Assembly: GCF_013407185.1 (NCBI RefSeq)
Contig: NZ_CP026995.1
Span: forward strand, 1,323,913 to 1,387,912
Source: Nitrosopumilus ureiphilus
GTDB lineage: Archaea; Thermoproteota; Nitrososphaeria; Nitrososphaerales; Nitrosopumilaceae
Reading direction: 5' to 3'
DNA: 64,000 nt
Under the pieces are notes generated by a model that searched no databases, was not told the DNA's origin, and saw only the letters and a program-made list of their open reading frames with translations. How positions within the stretch are numbered: position 1 is the stretch's first letter; each line of letters begins with the position of its first letter. The position numbers were made by a program, and so were the translations under genes. Shown here in pieces: positions 16,678 through 30,035 of this stretch.

Positions 16678-17099
16678 TGTTTCACCTCCTTATTTTTTGA
16701 TTTTTTTGCAATTGGTAGGATGATAACTTGAACCAAGTCACCGTCACTCAAACCAAGTGCATTACGTTCAGCTTCAGGGATTGAGATTCGTCCATTGCTG
16801 CTAATGGTAGTTTTGTATGCACCCCAATTCATGAAGGAGGGAAGCATTTGTCCGATGTTAAACATTGTATCCATGCTTTTACTTTGCATTGATGCTACGT
16901 TCTCCATAATGCTAGATTGAGCTTTTCGAGTACTTTCAGAAACTCCTTTGAGTGTTTCTAAAGGATTGAATGTTTGGCCAGGTTGATTTGTCATCAATGC
17001 ACCAAAATTTTTCATAAATTCTGCTTGAGCACGTCCACTTTTTTGGATCCAAGATTTGAACATTTCACTAGGATCATATAGGTTTTGATTACCATTCAT
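16674..17099 (-). CDS. phaP: Phasin-like protein fused to an AbrB/SpoVT domain
   Basis: Residues 1-90 are helical and phasin-like (MFKSWIQKSGRAQAEFMKNF, SESTRKAQSSIMENVASMQSKSMDTM). Residues 95-130 form an AbrB/SpoVT swapped-hairpin domain (TTISSNGRISIPEAERNALGL, DLVQVIILP). Haloarchaeal PhaP is also an AbrB-type protein that both coats granules and may bind DNA. The gene heads a two-gene operon with the phasin-like protein. A TATA-like box lies about 24 bases before the ATG, which suggests a leaderless transcript. Confidence 0.8.
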   Translation of the reverse strand: MNGNQNLYDPSEMFKSWIQKSGRAQAEFMKNFGALMTNQPGQTFNPLETLKGVSESTRKAQSSIMENVASMQSKSMDTMFNIGQMLPSFMNWGAYKTTISSNGRISIPEAERNALGLSDGDLVQVIILPIAKKSKNKEVKQ

Positions 17100-17120
17100 T
17101 GGTAATCATAGGAAATAGTT

Positions 17121-17130
17121 GTATTTAAAT
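17121..17130 (-). promoter_or_regulatory. Putative TATA box of the AbrB-phasin operon
   Basis: On the minus strand ATTTAAATAC lies with its centre about 26 bases upstream of the ATG at 17099, the usual archaeal TATA distance for a leaderless start. No Shine-Dalgarno sequence is seen before the ATG. Confidence 0.5.
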
Positions 17131-17133
17131 GAT

Positions 17134-17925
17134 CTAGGGATCGGTTAGAAATTCTAAAACCTTACTTGAAAAAGTATGCGGATCTTGCACATATGGGGTG
17201 TGGCCACAATGTTCCATTTTAAAAAGTTGGCAGCCCTGAATTTTGGAGATAAAAATCTCAGAATTTTCAATTGGGATTACTGGATCATCAACCCCCCAAA
17301 TTACCAAAGTCGGAGTAATTATAGATTCAAGTTTTGATGAAACGAGTTTTGAATTTTTTAAACCTAAGATAGTGGACATAAAGGCTAGTTTTGCATTAGG
17401 TAATTTCATTCGCTCTACAAAACCACTAACAATCTCTTCAGGAACCTCTTCTCCAGAACCCTCCATTAGTTCAAATGCCTTTTTTGCATTTAGTTCATTA
17501 GGATACAAAGCAGCCATAATGTATGCATCTAGTGCAGGAGTAGAATGCTCCATCACCCCAGCTGGAGATGTAAGAATTAGTTTCTCGACATCCTGAGGAT
17601 GAGATATTGTGAATTCTGCAGATACTTGACCCCCTAATGAAGAACCAACTACACTGGCGCGTTCAGTTTTGGTTGCAGTGAAAAATTTTTTTAAAAAATC
17701 TGAAAAGAAATCAGGAGTGTAATCTACTAATGGTTTGTCACTATATCCAAAGCCAATAAGATCAGGAACCAATACATGATAGTTTTCTGCGAAAATAGGG
17801 ATGACTGGATTCCATCTTTCAGCTGATGCACCCAAACCATGAACTAGCACAAGTGTTTTTTTAGAATTACCAGATTCTAGATATCGGATTTTGTTTTCAT
17901 CGATTTGAAGAAATTTTTCTTCCAC
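17134..17925 (-). CDS. Alpha/beta hydrolase next to the PHA genes
   Basis: The 263-residue protein has the HGLGASAERW oxyanion region, the nucleophile elbow GSSLGG (Ser near residue 95), an Asp in WGVDDPVIP and the catalytic His in EHCGHTPY. It is a complete esterase/hydrolase triad without a signal peptide. The location directly upstream of the phasin operon, on the same strand, suggests a role in PHA turnover, for example as an intracellular depolymerase or oligomer hydrolase. That role is inference; the family is broad. Confidence 0.8.
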   Translation of the reverse strand: MEEKFLQIDENKIRYLESGNSKKTLVLVHGLGASAERWNPVIPIFAENYHVLVPDLIGFGYSDKPLVDYTPDFFSDFLKKFFTATKTERASVVGSSLGGQVSAEFTISHPQDVEKLILTSPAGVMEHSTPALDAYIMAALYPNELNAKKAFELMEGSGEEVPEEIVSGFVERMKLPNAKLAFMSTILGLKNSKLVSSKLESIITPTLVIWGVDDPVIPIENSEIFISKIQGCQLFKMEHCGHTPYVQDPHTFSSKVLEFLTDP

Positions 17926-18051
17926 TGTTTTTGCTCAATTATATCACTAGATAAGTTTAATGAAAATAGCGATCAGGCCAATTTACTAGTTTTAAATTTT
18001 TAAACTAATGATGTGGATTAGCTTTTTTAAGTTCAAGAATATGAGGTTTGT

Positions 18052-18483
18052 GTGATACAGAAGAAAATTTCAAAAATTTTAGTTCCACTAGATGGATCAA
18101 AAAACTCCATTAGAGGCCTTGAGATGGCCATTACTTTATCTAGACAGTGTGGGGCAATTATTACCGGCGTGTATTCCATTTACGCACCACCACATTCAGA
18201 ATTCAGAGGGGTAGGTTCAGTTGAAAAAGCATTGAATGAGCAAGTAGAAAAAATCATGGAAGAAGCCAAGATCCTAGCAGCAAAACACGGAATTGTATTT
18301 AAAGAAAAATTGATGAGAGGTGAAATCGGATACAATATTATCAAGATGGCCCATGGGAAAGAAAAATTCGACATGATAGTAATGGGATCGCGAGGAAGAA
18401 GTTCAGCTAAGGAGATATTCTTTGGCAGTACATCAAACTATGTAATACACGCATCCAAGATTCCTGTAGTTATTGTAAAGTAA
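18052..18483 (+). CDS. Universal stress protein (UspA family)
   Basis: The 143-residue protein begins at GTG and is a single Usp domain: ILVPLDGSKNSIRGLEMAI at the start, and the ATP-binding loop GSRGRSSAKEIFFGSTSNYVIH with VPVVIVK-like end (IPVVIVK). The G-x2-G-x9-G-S pattern predicts nucleotide binding. It converges with msrA, two bases between the stops. Role: stress response, details unknown. Confidence 0.92.
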   Translation: MIQKKISKILVPLDGSKNSIRGLEMAITLSRQCGAIITGVYSIYAPPHSEFRGVGSVEKALNEQVEKIMEEAKILAAKHGIVFKEKLMRGEIGYNIIKMAHGKEKFDMIVMGSRGRSSAKEIFFGSTSNYVIHASKIPVVIVK

Positions 18484-18485
18484 TT

Positions 18486-18941
18486 TTAAGAGAATCCGTG
18501 TTTCTTGAAATATTTTTGATGGTACTCTTCGGCTTTGTAAAATGTTGGAGCTGGAACTATTTCAGTCACTATAGAATTTTCAAATCTACCTGATTTCTCA
18601 AGATCTTGTTTAGATTTTTCTGCAATAGCTTTTTGTTCTTCATTATGAATAAAAATTGCAGAACGGTATTGATGACCAACATCAGGTCCTTGACGATTCA
18701 AAGTTGTAGGATTATGGTTATTCCAAAACACATCAAGGAGTTCTTCATAAGATATCTCTTCAGGATCATATTCTACTTCTACAGCTTCTGCGTGACCTGT
18801 TTTATCAGCACATACTTCTTCATACGTAGGATTTGGTAGTTGGCCACCAATATATCCTACTTGGGTTGATTTTACACCTTTAGTTTTATTTAGTAAATCT
18901 TCAACATGCCAAAAACATCCTGCACCAAAGGTTGCTTTCAT
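18486..18941 (-). CDS. msrA: Peptide methionine sulfoxide reductase MsrA
   Basis: The 151-residue protein has the MsrA active site [10 protein letters not shown] (Cys near residue 8), followed by the family blocks [17 protein letters not shown] and [20 protein letters not shown]. It reduces methionine-S-sulfoxide in proteins. It ends at [12 protein letters not shown] with no added MsrB domain; no clear C-terminal resolving cysteines are seen. Confidence 0.95.
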   Translation of the reverse strand: MKATFGAGCFWHVEDLLNKTKGVKSTQVGYIGGQLPNPTYEEVCADKTGHAEAVEVEYDPEEISYEELLDVFWNNHNPTTLNRQGPDVGHQYRSAIFIHNEEQKAIAEKSKQDLEKSGRFENSIVTEIVPAPTFYKAEEYHQKYFKKHGFS

Positions 18942-18980
18942 AAAATGGATTGTTCAATATAGAATTAAAACCATTCTAAA

Positions 18981-20024
18981 TTATTCAATCAAAATGATGT
19001 CTTTTTGAATAAGGAATTTTAGAGAATTAACAAATTCTTGTTGAGAAATTAAATCATTAGACCACCAATGTGAAGTATTTCTAAACCAAGAAGGGACATC
19101 GTCAATAGCAGAATGAACATAGTCAACATTTGGAATTACAATGATCTTGTTTTGTAGCATAAAATCTAATCCTGAAATAAATTCAGAATCAGATATTTCA
19201 CCAGTAGCCCAATTTTTTGCATATGTTTTTATCCAATCAGGAATGTCAGTAGAAAATCCCAATATGTCATAAATGGTTTTTCCTGGAAATTGTGAATCAA
19301 ACCAAGATTGGTATTGAGGTTCGGTGTTATATCTGTCGATATAATATTGTGGAGATTTATCAAATGAAGGAAAATTTTCAATGTGAGTAGCGCCATATCC
19401 TACAACATCATCAATTTGATACAATGGAAATTGTGAATCAAACCAAGATTGGTATTGAGGTTCGGTGTTATATCTGTCGATATAATATTGTGGAGATTTA
19501 TCAAATGAAGGAAACCCCAAAATTCTCATTTTAGGGTTTTCTGTAAAAGAAATATCAGATTCATCATCAGCAGGTAATGGTGTGGGTTTTTTTTCAGGTA
19601 CAACAGGTAATGGTGTGGGTTTTTTTTCAGGTACAACAGGTAATGCAGGATTTGATTGTGAATTGCTGGATAATTTTTCATAATCAATTGATTTTTCAAG
19701 ATTTCCGGCATAAGAAAGTTTGATAATATATTTTCCATTTTCGTTCCAAGTAGGTCCACCTGCATGAAGAATTTTAGTAAAAGTACCATCATTTTTTGGA
19801 ATCACGCTGTCAACATGTGCCAAGCCACTTCCACTTGGAGTTATAATTTGAATAATTATTGATGGGATTGCAGAATCATAATTAACATTGCCAGTAATTT
19901 TGATGGAGTCCCCCAGATGATACAGGGATTTATCAGTTGTGAAATTATTGACGGTTCCAAAAGAAGGATTCAGGCCAAATGGAATAAGAAGTAACACTGA
20001 AAACAGTAAAAAATAACATTTCAT
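18981..20024 (-). CDS. Secreted repeat protein with WVK-WW type motifs
   Basis: The 347-residue protein has a signal peptide (residues 1-23, hydrophobic, ending PSFG). A beta-rich Ig-like domain follows (about 30-110; YHLGDSIKITGNV). A proline linker holds two PVVPEKKPTPL copies. Next are two identical 30-residue segments (FPSFDKSPQYYIDRYNTEPQ...). The end carries two WVK-WW-type motifs (IPDWIKTYAKNWATGEISDSEF and VPSWFRNTSHWWSNDLISQQEF) of the kind also seen in the metzincin-like protein. It is probably extracellular or surface-bound. Function is unknown. Confidence 0.8.
   Translation of the reverse strand: MKCYFLLFSVLLLIPFGLNPSFGTVNNFTTDKSLYHLGDSIKITGNVNYDSAIPSIIIQIITPSGSGLAHVDSVIPKNDGTFTKILHAGGPTWNENGKYIIKLSYAGNLEKSIDYEKLSSNSQSNPALPVVPEKKPTPLPVVPEKKPTPLPADDESDISFTENPKMRILGFPSFDKSPQYYIDRYNTEPQYQSWFDSQFPLYQIDDVVGYGATHIENFPSFDKSPQYYIDRYNTEPQYQSWFDSQFPGKTIYDILGFSTDIPDWIKTYAKNWATGEISDSEFISGLDFMLQNKIIVIPNVDYVHSAIDDVPSWFRNTSHWWSNDLISQQEFVNSLKFLIQKDIILIE
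19284..19514. repeat. Two perfect 90-bp direct repeats, period 141 bp
   Basis: Positions 19284-19373 and 19425-19514 are identical by eye over 90 bases, separated by 51 unrelated bases. They encode the duplicated FPSFDKSPQYYI... segment. Complete identity, including silent positions, implies a recent duplication or ongoing gene conversion. Confidence 0.85.
19571..19636. repeat. Tandem 33-bp repeat (two copies plus a partial third)
   Basis: A 33-base unit beginning CAGGTAATGGTGTGGG repeats at 19571-19603 and 19604-19636, and a partial third copy begins at 19637. It encodes the 11-residue Pro/Lys linker unit PVVPEKKPTPL of the secreted protein. Confidence 0.85.
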
Positions 20025-20083
20025 ATTTAAATGCTAATTTGATCAGACATAATTAAACAATTCTACAAATAGTTCTGCCAGAT

Positions 20084-20467
20084 TTAGGTAACATCGGTGA
20101 ATATTTCAACAACTTTTTTTGCCAGAGTTTCAATGTTAGCAGTAGGTTCTGCAGATATCAACAAGAGGATTTGTGTTATAGGGAATGGAAAGCTTACTAA
20201 AACTGCCTTATCTCGTCTTGCTGCAAGATAATTAATTGGTCCTAAACTCTCATCATATTCTTTTCGAATAGAGGCTTTAGAGACAAACTCTAAAAATGAC
20301 TGCAATCTAGTCTCATCTCCTTCATGAGGCACAAGTCCTTCCTTAAATCCACCAGCAATTAATTGGCCATTGTTATCAACAATGCCTGCAAATCGGATCT
20401 CGGCTTCACGAAGTAACTCTTTGCATTTTTCACCGTATAGTTTCAATGCAGTGTCAGGATTTGACAT
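20084..20467 (-). CDS. Roadblock/profilin-like thaumarchaeal family protein, paralog 2 (127 aa)
   Basis: It shares the family pattern: an N-terminal helix, RFAGIVDNNGQLIAGGFKEG, a central helix ending in REYDESLGPINYLAARRDKAVLVSFPF-like sequence, and a LLLISAE strand with a C-terminal helix. The I-x-x-x-G-x-L-x-A-G-G hairpin is typical of roadblock/profilin-like sensor folds. It is a paralog of the genes at 14124 and 58088. The downstream strand carries the secreted repeat protein; no functional link is evident. Confidence 0.65.
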   Translation of the reverse strand: MSNPDTALKLYGEKCKELLREAEIRFAGIVDNNGQLIAGGFKEGLVPHEGDETRLQSFLEFVSKASIRKEYDESLGPINYLAARRDKAVLVSFPFPITQILLLISAEPTANIETLAKKVVEIFTDVT

Positions 20468-20609
20468 GATAATATCAATTTAGATATCAAAAATAAAAAC
20501 CTAGTCAATTTCAAGATAGTTGTTTTTTGAATAAGATTCCAAATTGGTCTTTCATGTTTAAGAATTTTCTACATGGAATTAATAAGCAAAAACTAGAGAC
20601 AGTTGATTA

Positions 20610-21021
20610 TTGAAAACAGTAGTTTTTGGAATTTTTGCAAATATTATAACAACTAGTTTTAATGCTCAAAGCACTTTTGCCCATAGTCCAGACTTTGAAA
20701 TGAGCACCACAGAAGACATTCTAAAATTTTGTGAGTTTTTTTATGAAAAATACCAATTACTCAGCACATAGAATTTAACATTACAGCACCCACATTTTCC
20801 AAATCTAAGGGCATGTGTAATTTTGTATAATTATGTTGCATGAAATAGTACTCATCAAGCAAGAGATATTGTGGTAATTGTTGAAATTGAAAAATGCTTA
20901 GAAGATTCAAGTTATATCAAAAAGACATATTGTAATTTCAGATTGGTGTAAAAAACAGCAGTGGGATTACTGAATGAACGAATTTCAGAATCAGAGTATT
21001 TGCAAACAATGGGGAATTAAT
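20610..21021 (+). pseudogene. Decayed gene for a secreted WVK-WW type protein
   Basis: Reading from a TTG at 20610 gives a signal-peptide-like start (LKTVVFGIFANIITTSFNAQSTFA) and then HSPDFEMSTTEDILKFCEFF. The same frame continues through stops near 20769 (TAG), 20848 (TGA) and 20949 (TAA), yet stays protein-like throughout. The end, KTAVGLLNERISESEYLQTMGN, is recognisable as a broken KTAGWW...ISESEY motif seen in secreted proteins of this genome. Three in-frame stops and the broken WW motif support decay. The rest of the 20468-21046 gap holds nothing else that I can support. Confidence 0.45.
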
Positions 21022-21046
21022 TTCCCGCAACATCATCAGCGTATAA

Positions 21047-21892
21047 CTAGAGTCGACATTTCAGCAAGACATAATCAATTATTTTTTCTTCAGATGATTT
21101 TTTCATTTTCAAAAGAGATTTAAAAAGAATTTTTTCAACATATTGAGGATAGTTTTCTAAAATTAATTTTTTTAGTCGTTCTCTATTTTCAAGATAATAA
21201 TCAGTAAGAGGAGGATAAACATTTGAACCAATGAGTTGTTCATCAGAAATGGTAAAACCTGCAGATTTTAGAAGATGTTTCAAATAATTCAGAGTATAGT
21301 GCTCTGATGACCAGGTAAATTTTAAAACACCTAATTTTCCAAAGGATGATTTTTCAGTTGTTATAGGAATTGCAATTACAAGTAATCCTGATTTCACCAA
21401 TATTCTTTTTGACTCGTAGATAAAATCAGATAATGGTTTGAAATGTTGTGCAGACTCCAATGCCAAGACACGATCAACTGAATCATTAGAAAAGGGCAGT
21501 TTTGTAGAAGTGGCGTTCAAGAATTCTATGTTTTTCTGAATTCCAGGAAAACATAGTTGGTTGAAATTAATATTTACATCATACAAATCAAGGTTTGGAA
21601 AATTTTCTTTCCATAGTTTAGAGGGAGCAGATAATCCACTGCCAATATCTGCTACATGTTTTGCAGAAGATAATTCTGCCAATTCTGAAAAAATCATACA
21701 TAGATTTTTTTGAGCAGAAATAGGATCTGCATGGTCAGATGACCAATAACCAAAATTCAGCATAGAGCCACCAGTTGCAATCTGCATGACAGGTGATAGA
21801 GTGGTGTAAAGATTCACTACATCTTTTTCATTTCTACGAAATGTCCACAGTAACACTTGGAGAGGATTAATTGACACCAAAAATAATTTCAA
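21047..21892 (-). CDS. SAM-dependent methyltransferase
   Basis: The 281-residue protein is a class I methyltransferase. Motif I is VADIGSGLSAPS (about residues 80-91), followed by the acidic motif II LYDVNINF and the post-motif FLNATSTKLPFSNDSVDRVLALESAQHF, which resembles UbiE/sterol-type methyltransferases acting on lipids or quinones. A C-terminal extension is basic. The start shown includes a hydrophobic N-terminus (LFLVSINPLQVLLW); a later start is possible. Substrate is unknown. Confidence 0.8.
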   Translation of the reverse strand: MKLFLVSINPLQVLLWTFRRNEKDVVNLYTTLSPVMQIATGGSMLNFGYWSSDHADPISAQKNLCMIFSELAELSSAKHVADIGSGLSAPSKLWKENFPNLDLYDVNINFNQLCFPGIQKNIEFLNATSTKLPFSNDSVDRVLALESAQHFKPLSDFIYESKRILVKSGLLVIAIPITTEKSSFGKLGVLKFTWSSEHYTLNYLKHLLKSAGFTISDEQLIGSNVYPPLTDYYLENRERLKKLILENYPQYVEKILFKSLLKMKKSSEEKIIDYVLLKCRL

Positions 21893-21921
21893 ATTTATTT
21901 AAAAATGAGGGATATTAATTT

Positions 21922-22053
21922 CTAGGGCAATCCTTCTGAATCCTCAGCACAGTGCTTATGAACCCAATACTCATCTTTATTTTTTGAGATCTCTTTTCCA
22001 GGTTGAATTTTATCTCCACAGGAAATACAAGATGTGGCAAACTTTGCTTTCAT
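21922..22053 (-). CDS. Zinc-binding microprotein (43 aa)
   Basis: From the ATG at 22053 the frame encodes 43 residues with Cys9-x2-Cys12 and, after WVHKHC, His32, His34 and Cys35 (SCISCGDKIQPGKEISKNKD... WVHKHCAED). This pattern of two cysteines followed by H-x-H-C resembles half of a LIM or treble-clef finger. The ORF ends 28 bases upstream of the methyltransferase start on the same strand. Its role is unknown. Confidence 0.65.
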   Translation of the reverse strand: MKAKFATSCISCGDKIQPGKEISKNKDEYWVHKHCAEDSEGLP

Positions 22054-22150
22054 GAATATTCACCACTATTCTTGAATAAATCACCTGTGTTTGAATGAGT
22101 ATTAGCTAAAGATTAACACATTTTATTAATTTGAAATGGAAAGATGACTC

Positions 22151-22636
22151 ATGAATGAATCAAATTCAGACACATCATCTAAGATAGTTTTAGCAAAATG
22201 GACTGACAGATTCTTTGCATGGCTAATTGATTTTATCATTATTTCAAGTATTTCAACGGCAATAATTTTTGCTTCATTGGGTTCAATAAATTATGAATTT
22301 GAAGAGGATTCATTTTGGATGGAAAACATACAATACATTCCAACTAGTGTTTTGTTTTTTGTTTATTGGACTATTTTAGAATACAAAACAGGTCAAACAA
22401 TCGGGAAAAAAATCATGAATTTGAAAATAGTCAATATTGATGGAAGAAAACCAAATTTGAAAGGAATTATGATCAGTAGTTTTGGTAAAGCATTTCTTTT
22501 ACCAATAGATGTTATTTTAGGATGGTTTTTGACTAATGAAAAACGTCAACGGATTTTTAATAAATTAGGAGATACATTGATTGTAAAAATCAAAGAAATA
22601 AATGATATTTCAGACGTAAAATATTTGAAAGACTAG
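22151..22636 (+). CDS. RDD family membrane protein
   Basis: The 161-residue protein matches the RDD family: RFFAWLIDFIIISSIS near the N-terminus (first helix with the R...D pair), a second membrane helix (IPTSVLFFVYWTILEY), then GQTIGKKIMNLKIVNIDGRKP and a final helix region (FGKAFLLPIDVILGWFL). RDD proteins are small membrane proteins, in some cases linked to ion exchange. The exact role cannot be read here. Confidence 0.85.
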   Translation: MNESNSDTSSKIVLAKWTDRFFAWLIDFIIISSISTAIIFASLGSINYEFEEDSFWMENIQYIPTSVLFFVYWTILEYKTGQTIGKKIMNLKIVNIDGRKPNLKGIMISSFGKAFLLPIDVILGWFLTNEKRQRIFNKLGDTLIVKIKEINDISDVKYLKD

Positions 22637-22716
22637 ATTTTGTCAGATTTTCTTGAATAATTACTTTGAAGATTTAACCAACAGATCTATTAGCAAGTTT
22701 AGATCAATTTTGCTTG

Positions 22717-22791
22717 ATGTCTGAGAATCAAAAAGAATGGTGGGTTGGATTGCCAAACGAACTTCAAAAGGACATAGAATTAGAACAATAA
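22717..22791 (+). pseudogene. Possible 24-codon N-terminal remnant
   Basis: The short frame MSENQKEWWVGLPNELQKDIE... looks like the beginning of small antitoxin-like proteins (EWW...LP.EIQ) and then stops. No continuation is seen in other frames nearby. The rest of 22637-22924 shows no gene. This may be a remnant or chance. Confidence 0.25.
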
Positions 22792-22924
22792 CATCTAGAG
22801 TTGCGCGTGTTAAAGGGGCAATTTTACGGCAAAAGTAGCATGATTGCTATTTACAGAATACTTTCTAGTTCTTCATTTCAAACTCTATCCATAAGCTTAA
22901 GTTCATTCTTCTTTTAAGAAATTT

Positions 22925-23050
22925 GTGAGTGAAAGGAAATTTTACATTTGTAAAAATTGTGGAACAGAATTTCCATCAACAGAAGTTAGACTTTATTGTA
23001 AAGTTTGTAAATCAAATTTAGACAAATCAGGAAATCTACCTAAACTTTAG
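22925..23050 (+). CDS. Zinc-ribbon microprotein (41 aa, GTG start)
   Basis: A GTG at 22925 opens 41 residues with two CxxC knuckles, Cys9-x2-Cys12 and Cys25-x2-Cys28 (ICKNCGTEFPSTEVRLYCKVC). The spacing is that of a classical zinc ribbon. It is the first of three small Cys-rich genes in a row on the plus strand before the rRNA operon, one of them broken. Function is unknown. Confidence 0.6.
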   Translation: MSERKFYICKNCGTEFPSTEVRLYCKVCKSNLDKSGNLPKL

Positions 23051-23086
23051 CAACATCCTTAAGTTCATTCTTTTTAGAGAAGATTT

Positions 23087-23275
23087 AGGAATTGTTTTGT
23101 TTGTGGAAAAAATAAAGAAGATTATCAAGTATAGACTAACAAGATAATCATTGGTGCAACACATGATTCAGAATTTCAAAACAATGAGATCATATGTAAT
23201 TTATCAGACAAATCTGTGATTTGTCATGATTGTATGAAAACAATAGAGAAACAAGTTGAAATGAAAAAAGAATAA
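23087..23275 (+). pseudogene. Zinc-finger-like ORF interrupted by an amber stop, no start codon
   Basis: The frame reads RNCFVCGKNKEDYQV, then a TAG, then TNKIIIGATHDSEF... ICNLSDKSVICHDCMKT... and ends with TAA at 23273. Two CxxC pairs on either side of the stop look like one zinc-binding protein. No start codon precedes the first knuckle in frame, because a TAG lies at 23075. Decay is the simplest reading. Confidence 0.45.
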
Positions 23276-23341
23276 TCAGATATTAAAATATTATTTCAAT
23301 GTCCACACATTATTTTTAAGATACTTGGAGAGTGTAAAGTA

Positions 23342-23530
23342 ATGGGTGAAAAAATAAATTGTGAATGTATAGAATGCAATTGTCAAGAAATATTTGAAGT
23401 TATTGAAACTGAAGAATTAATTAATTTAATACAACATGGTAGATTAAATTCTGAACAGATTTCATTCTTAAAGACTAGAGTTGGAAGTAAAATTTGCAAG
23501 CAATGCTTTGTTGAAAAACATTGCAAATAA
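23342..23530 (+). CDS. Small Cys-rich protein (62 aa)
   Basis: The protein has an N-terminal CECIECNC cluster (Cys8, Cys10, Cys13 and Cys15) and a C-terminal KICKQCFVEKHC pair, with a helical linker (ELINLIQHGRLNSEQISFLKTRVG) between them. This could bind one or two zinc ions. It is the last protein gene before the rRNA operon and is convergent with it. It resembles the neighbouring zinc microproteins only in general style. Confidence 0.65.
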   Translation: MGEKINCECIECNCQEIFEVIETEELINLIQHGRLNSEQISFLKTRVGSKICKQCFVEKHCK

Positions 23531-23726
23531 TGAATTTGTAAAGTTCATTCCAATTCAAAATTAATTAAAATCGTTTAATGTGCCAAGAAATATTATTTTT
23601 TGTCGTGTATAGTGTCCACTAAGAGATTTCAAATCACAAAAAAATGCATAGCATTAGATATAGTGATTAAAAATAAAATCATCGTACAAGTCGTGTATAT
23701 TTTTCCACTTGATGAATGAAATGATT

Positions 23727-26783
<3,057 letters not shown>

Positions 26784-26858
26784 ATCATTGCAAGCTCCTG
26801 GCAGAGACCTGCTACATCCTTCATACATCACTTTCGTGATGCATTGCATCGATGACTC

Positions 26859-28444
<1,586 letters not shown>

Positions 28445-28580
28445 TCAGATTTGATCTTTTGATCAGATCCTCATTTTGTATGCGTAACTGGAGGCCCATG
28501 AATCACAAAATGGCATATTGCCAAACTTCATCACAAGCGCCGCCTATTGCGTTACGTATGCAGAAGGTGAAGTATGCAGA

Positions 28581-28591
28581 ATCCATATAAA
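28581..28591 (-). promoter_or_regulatory. Putative TATA box of the rRNA operon
   Basis: On the minus strand TTTATATGGAT lies about 210 bases upstream of the 16S 5' end, within a long leader that also carries the upstream arm of the processing stem. It is the best TATA-like match in 28370-28730, a stretch that has no protein gene. A start about 25 bases downstream, near 28560, would be expected. Confidence 0.5.
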
Positions 28592-28733
28592 CCATACGTG
28601 AAATTGTGCCTGATCGGGGTGATTTTTTGTAAAAATTACATCTTTTAGTTTTGACCCTTCCTCTCATGCACAGTTTACTCGCAAAATAGGCTCAATTGAG
28701 AATGCTTGATGGTTAAAATGGCAGTGAAGATAG

Positions 28734-30032
28734 GTGAATTTGGTTTTGGATTACACACAAGAGTACAAGAAAAAGACTCCACAATCTGCAAAAATATTTG
28801 CAAAGTCATCCAAACTTCATGTTAATGGTGTTAGTCATAACATAAGATTTTATGAACCATATCCATTTGTTGTAAAAAAATCATCTGGAAAAAATTTGAT
28901 TGATGTGGATAACAACAAATACACAGATTACTGGATGGGTCACTGGAGTCTGGTTTTAGGACATGGGCAAAAAAATGTTAAAGACGCTCTAAAAAAACAG
29001 ATTGAAAAAAGCTGGATGTATGGGACAGTCAATGAGCAGACGATTTTATTATCTGAATTAATTTCAAAGGCAGTTCCAGTAGCTGAAAAGATTCGATATG
29101 TCACATCAGGAACTGAAGCTACAATGTATGCAGTAAGACTAGCACGTTCTGTTACAGGGAAAAAAATAATTGCAAAGATTGACGGCGGATGGCATGGCTA
29201 TACTTCAGATTTACTGAAATCAGTAAACTGGCCATTTTCTGAATCAGAAAGTAGTGGGATTGTAAATGAAGAAAAAATTGTGTCAATTCCTTACAATGAT
29301 TTGGAAGAGTCTTTGGTGATTTTAAAAAAACATTCAAATGATTTGGCAGGTGTTATTATAGAGCCAGTCTTAGGCGGTGGCGGATGCATTTCAGCTGATT
29401 CGGATTATTTGAAAGGGATACAAGAGTTTTGTAAGAAAAATAATTCATTATTTATTTTAGATGAAATAGTTACAGGTTTTAGATTTAGATATGGATGTCT
29501 ATATCCTACAATGAAGCTAGAACCAGACATTGTAACGTTGGGAAAGATTGTAGGTGGAGGAATGGCAATTGGTGTAATGTGTGGAAAAAAAGAGATTATG
29601 GAATATGCAGATATCACTGGAAAGAAAAAATCAGAGCGCAGTTATGTTGGAGGCGGAACATTTTCTGCAAACCCCACATCAATGACTTCAGGATTTGCGA
29701 CACTTTCAGTTTTAAAAAATAACAAATCTATTCACTCAACAATTAATTCGTTAGGGGATTATGCAAGAAAGGAACTAAACAAAGTATTTGATGGCAAAGT
29801 CATCATTACAGGTAAGGGTTCTTTGTTTATGACTCATTTTGTGAAAAATGGAATTACAGAAATAACAAATGCTGCTCAAGCATCAAAGTGCGATACAAAA
29901 GCACTGCATGATTATCATTTTAAGATGATAGCACATGACGGAATATTCTTTTTGCCAGGTAAATTAGGCGCAATATCTTATGCCCATACAAAGCAAGATA
30001 TCAAGAAGATGGTTTTGGCATCAGAATTTTAG
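28734..30032 (+). CDS. Class III aminotransferase, glutamate-1-semialdehyde aminomutase-like
   Basis: The 432-residue protein (GTG start) has the fold-type I PLP pattern: [21 protein letters not shown] (phosphate-binding), [19 protein letters not shown] (Asp-Glu) and the PLP lysine in [13 protein letters not shown]. The closest family is HemL, which makes 5-aminolevulinate for haem and cobalamin. It has the usual HemL length, but the N-terminus differs from canonical HemL and it lies apart from other hem genes, so another aminomutase or transaminase is possible. Confidence 0.75.
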   Translation: MNLVLDYTQEYKKKTPQSAKIFAKSSKLHVNGVSHNIRFYEPYPFVVKKSSGKNLIDVDNNKYTDYWMGHWSLVLGHGQKNVKDALKKQIEKSWMYGTVNEQTILLSELISKAVPVAEKIRYVTSGTEATMYAVRLARSVTGKKIIAKIDGGWHGYTSDLLKSVNWPFSESESSGIVNEEKIVSIPYNDLEESLVILKKHSNDLAGVIIEPVLGGGGCISADSDYLKGIQEFCKKNNSLFILDEIVTGFRFRYGCLYPTMKLEPDIVTLGKIVGGGMAIGVMCGKKEIMEYADITGKKKSERSYVGGGTFSANPTSMTSGFATLSVLKNNKSIHSTINSLGDYARKELNKVFDGKVIITGKGSLFMTHFVKNGITEITNAAQASKCDTKALHDYHFKMIAHDGIFFLPGKLGAISYAHTKQDIKKMVLASEF

Positions 30033-30035
30033 ATA

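Noticed and set aside
19571-19640. Possible CRISPR-like repeat
   Set aside because: The 33-bp unit is tandem without spacers and encodes a Pro/Lys linker in a protein gene.
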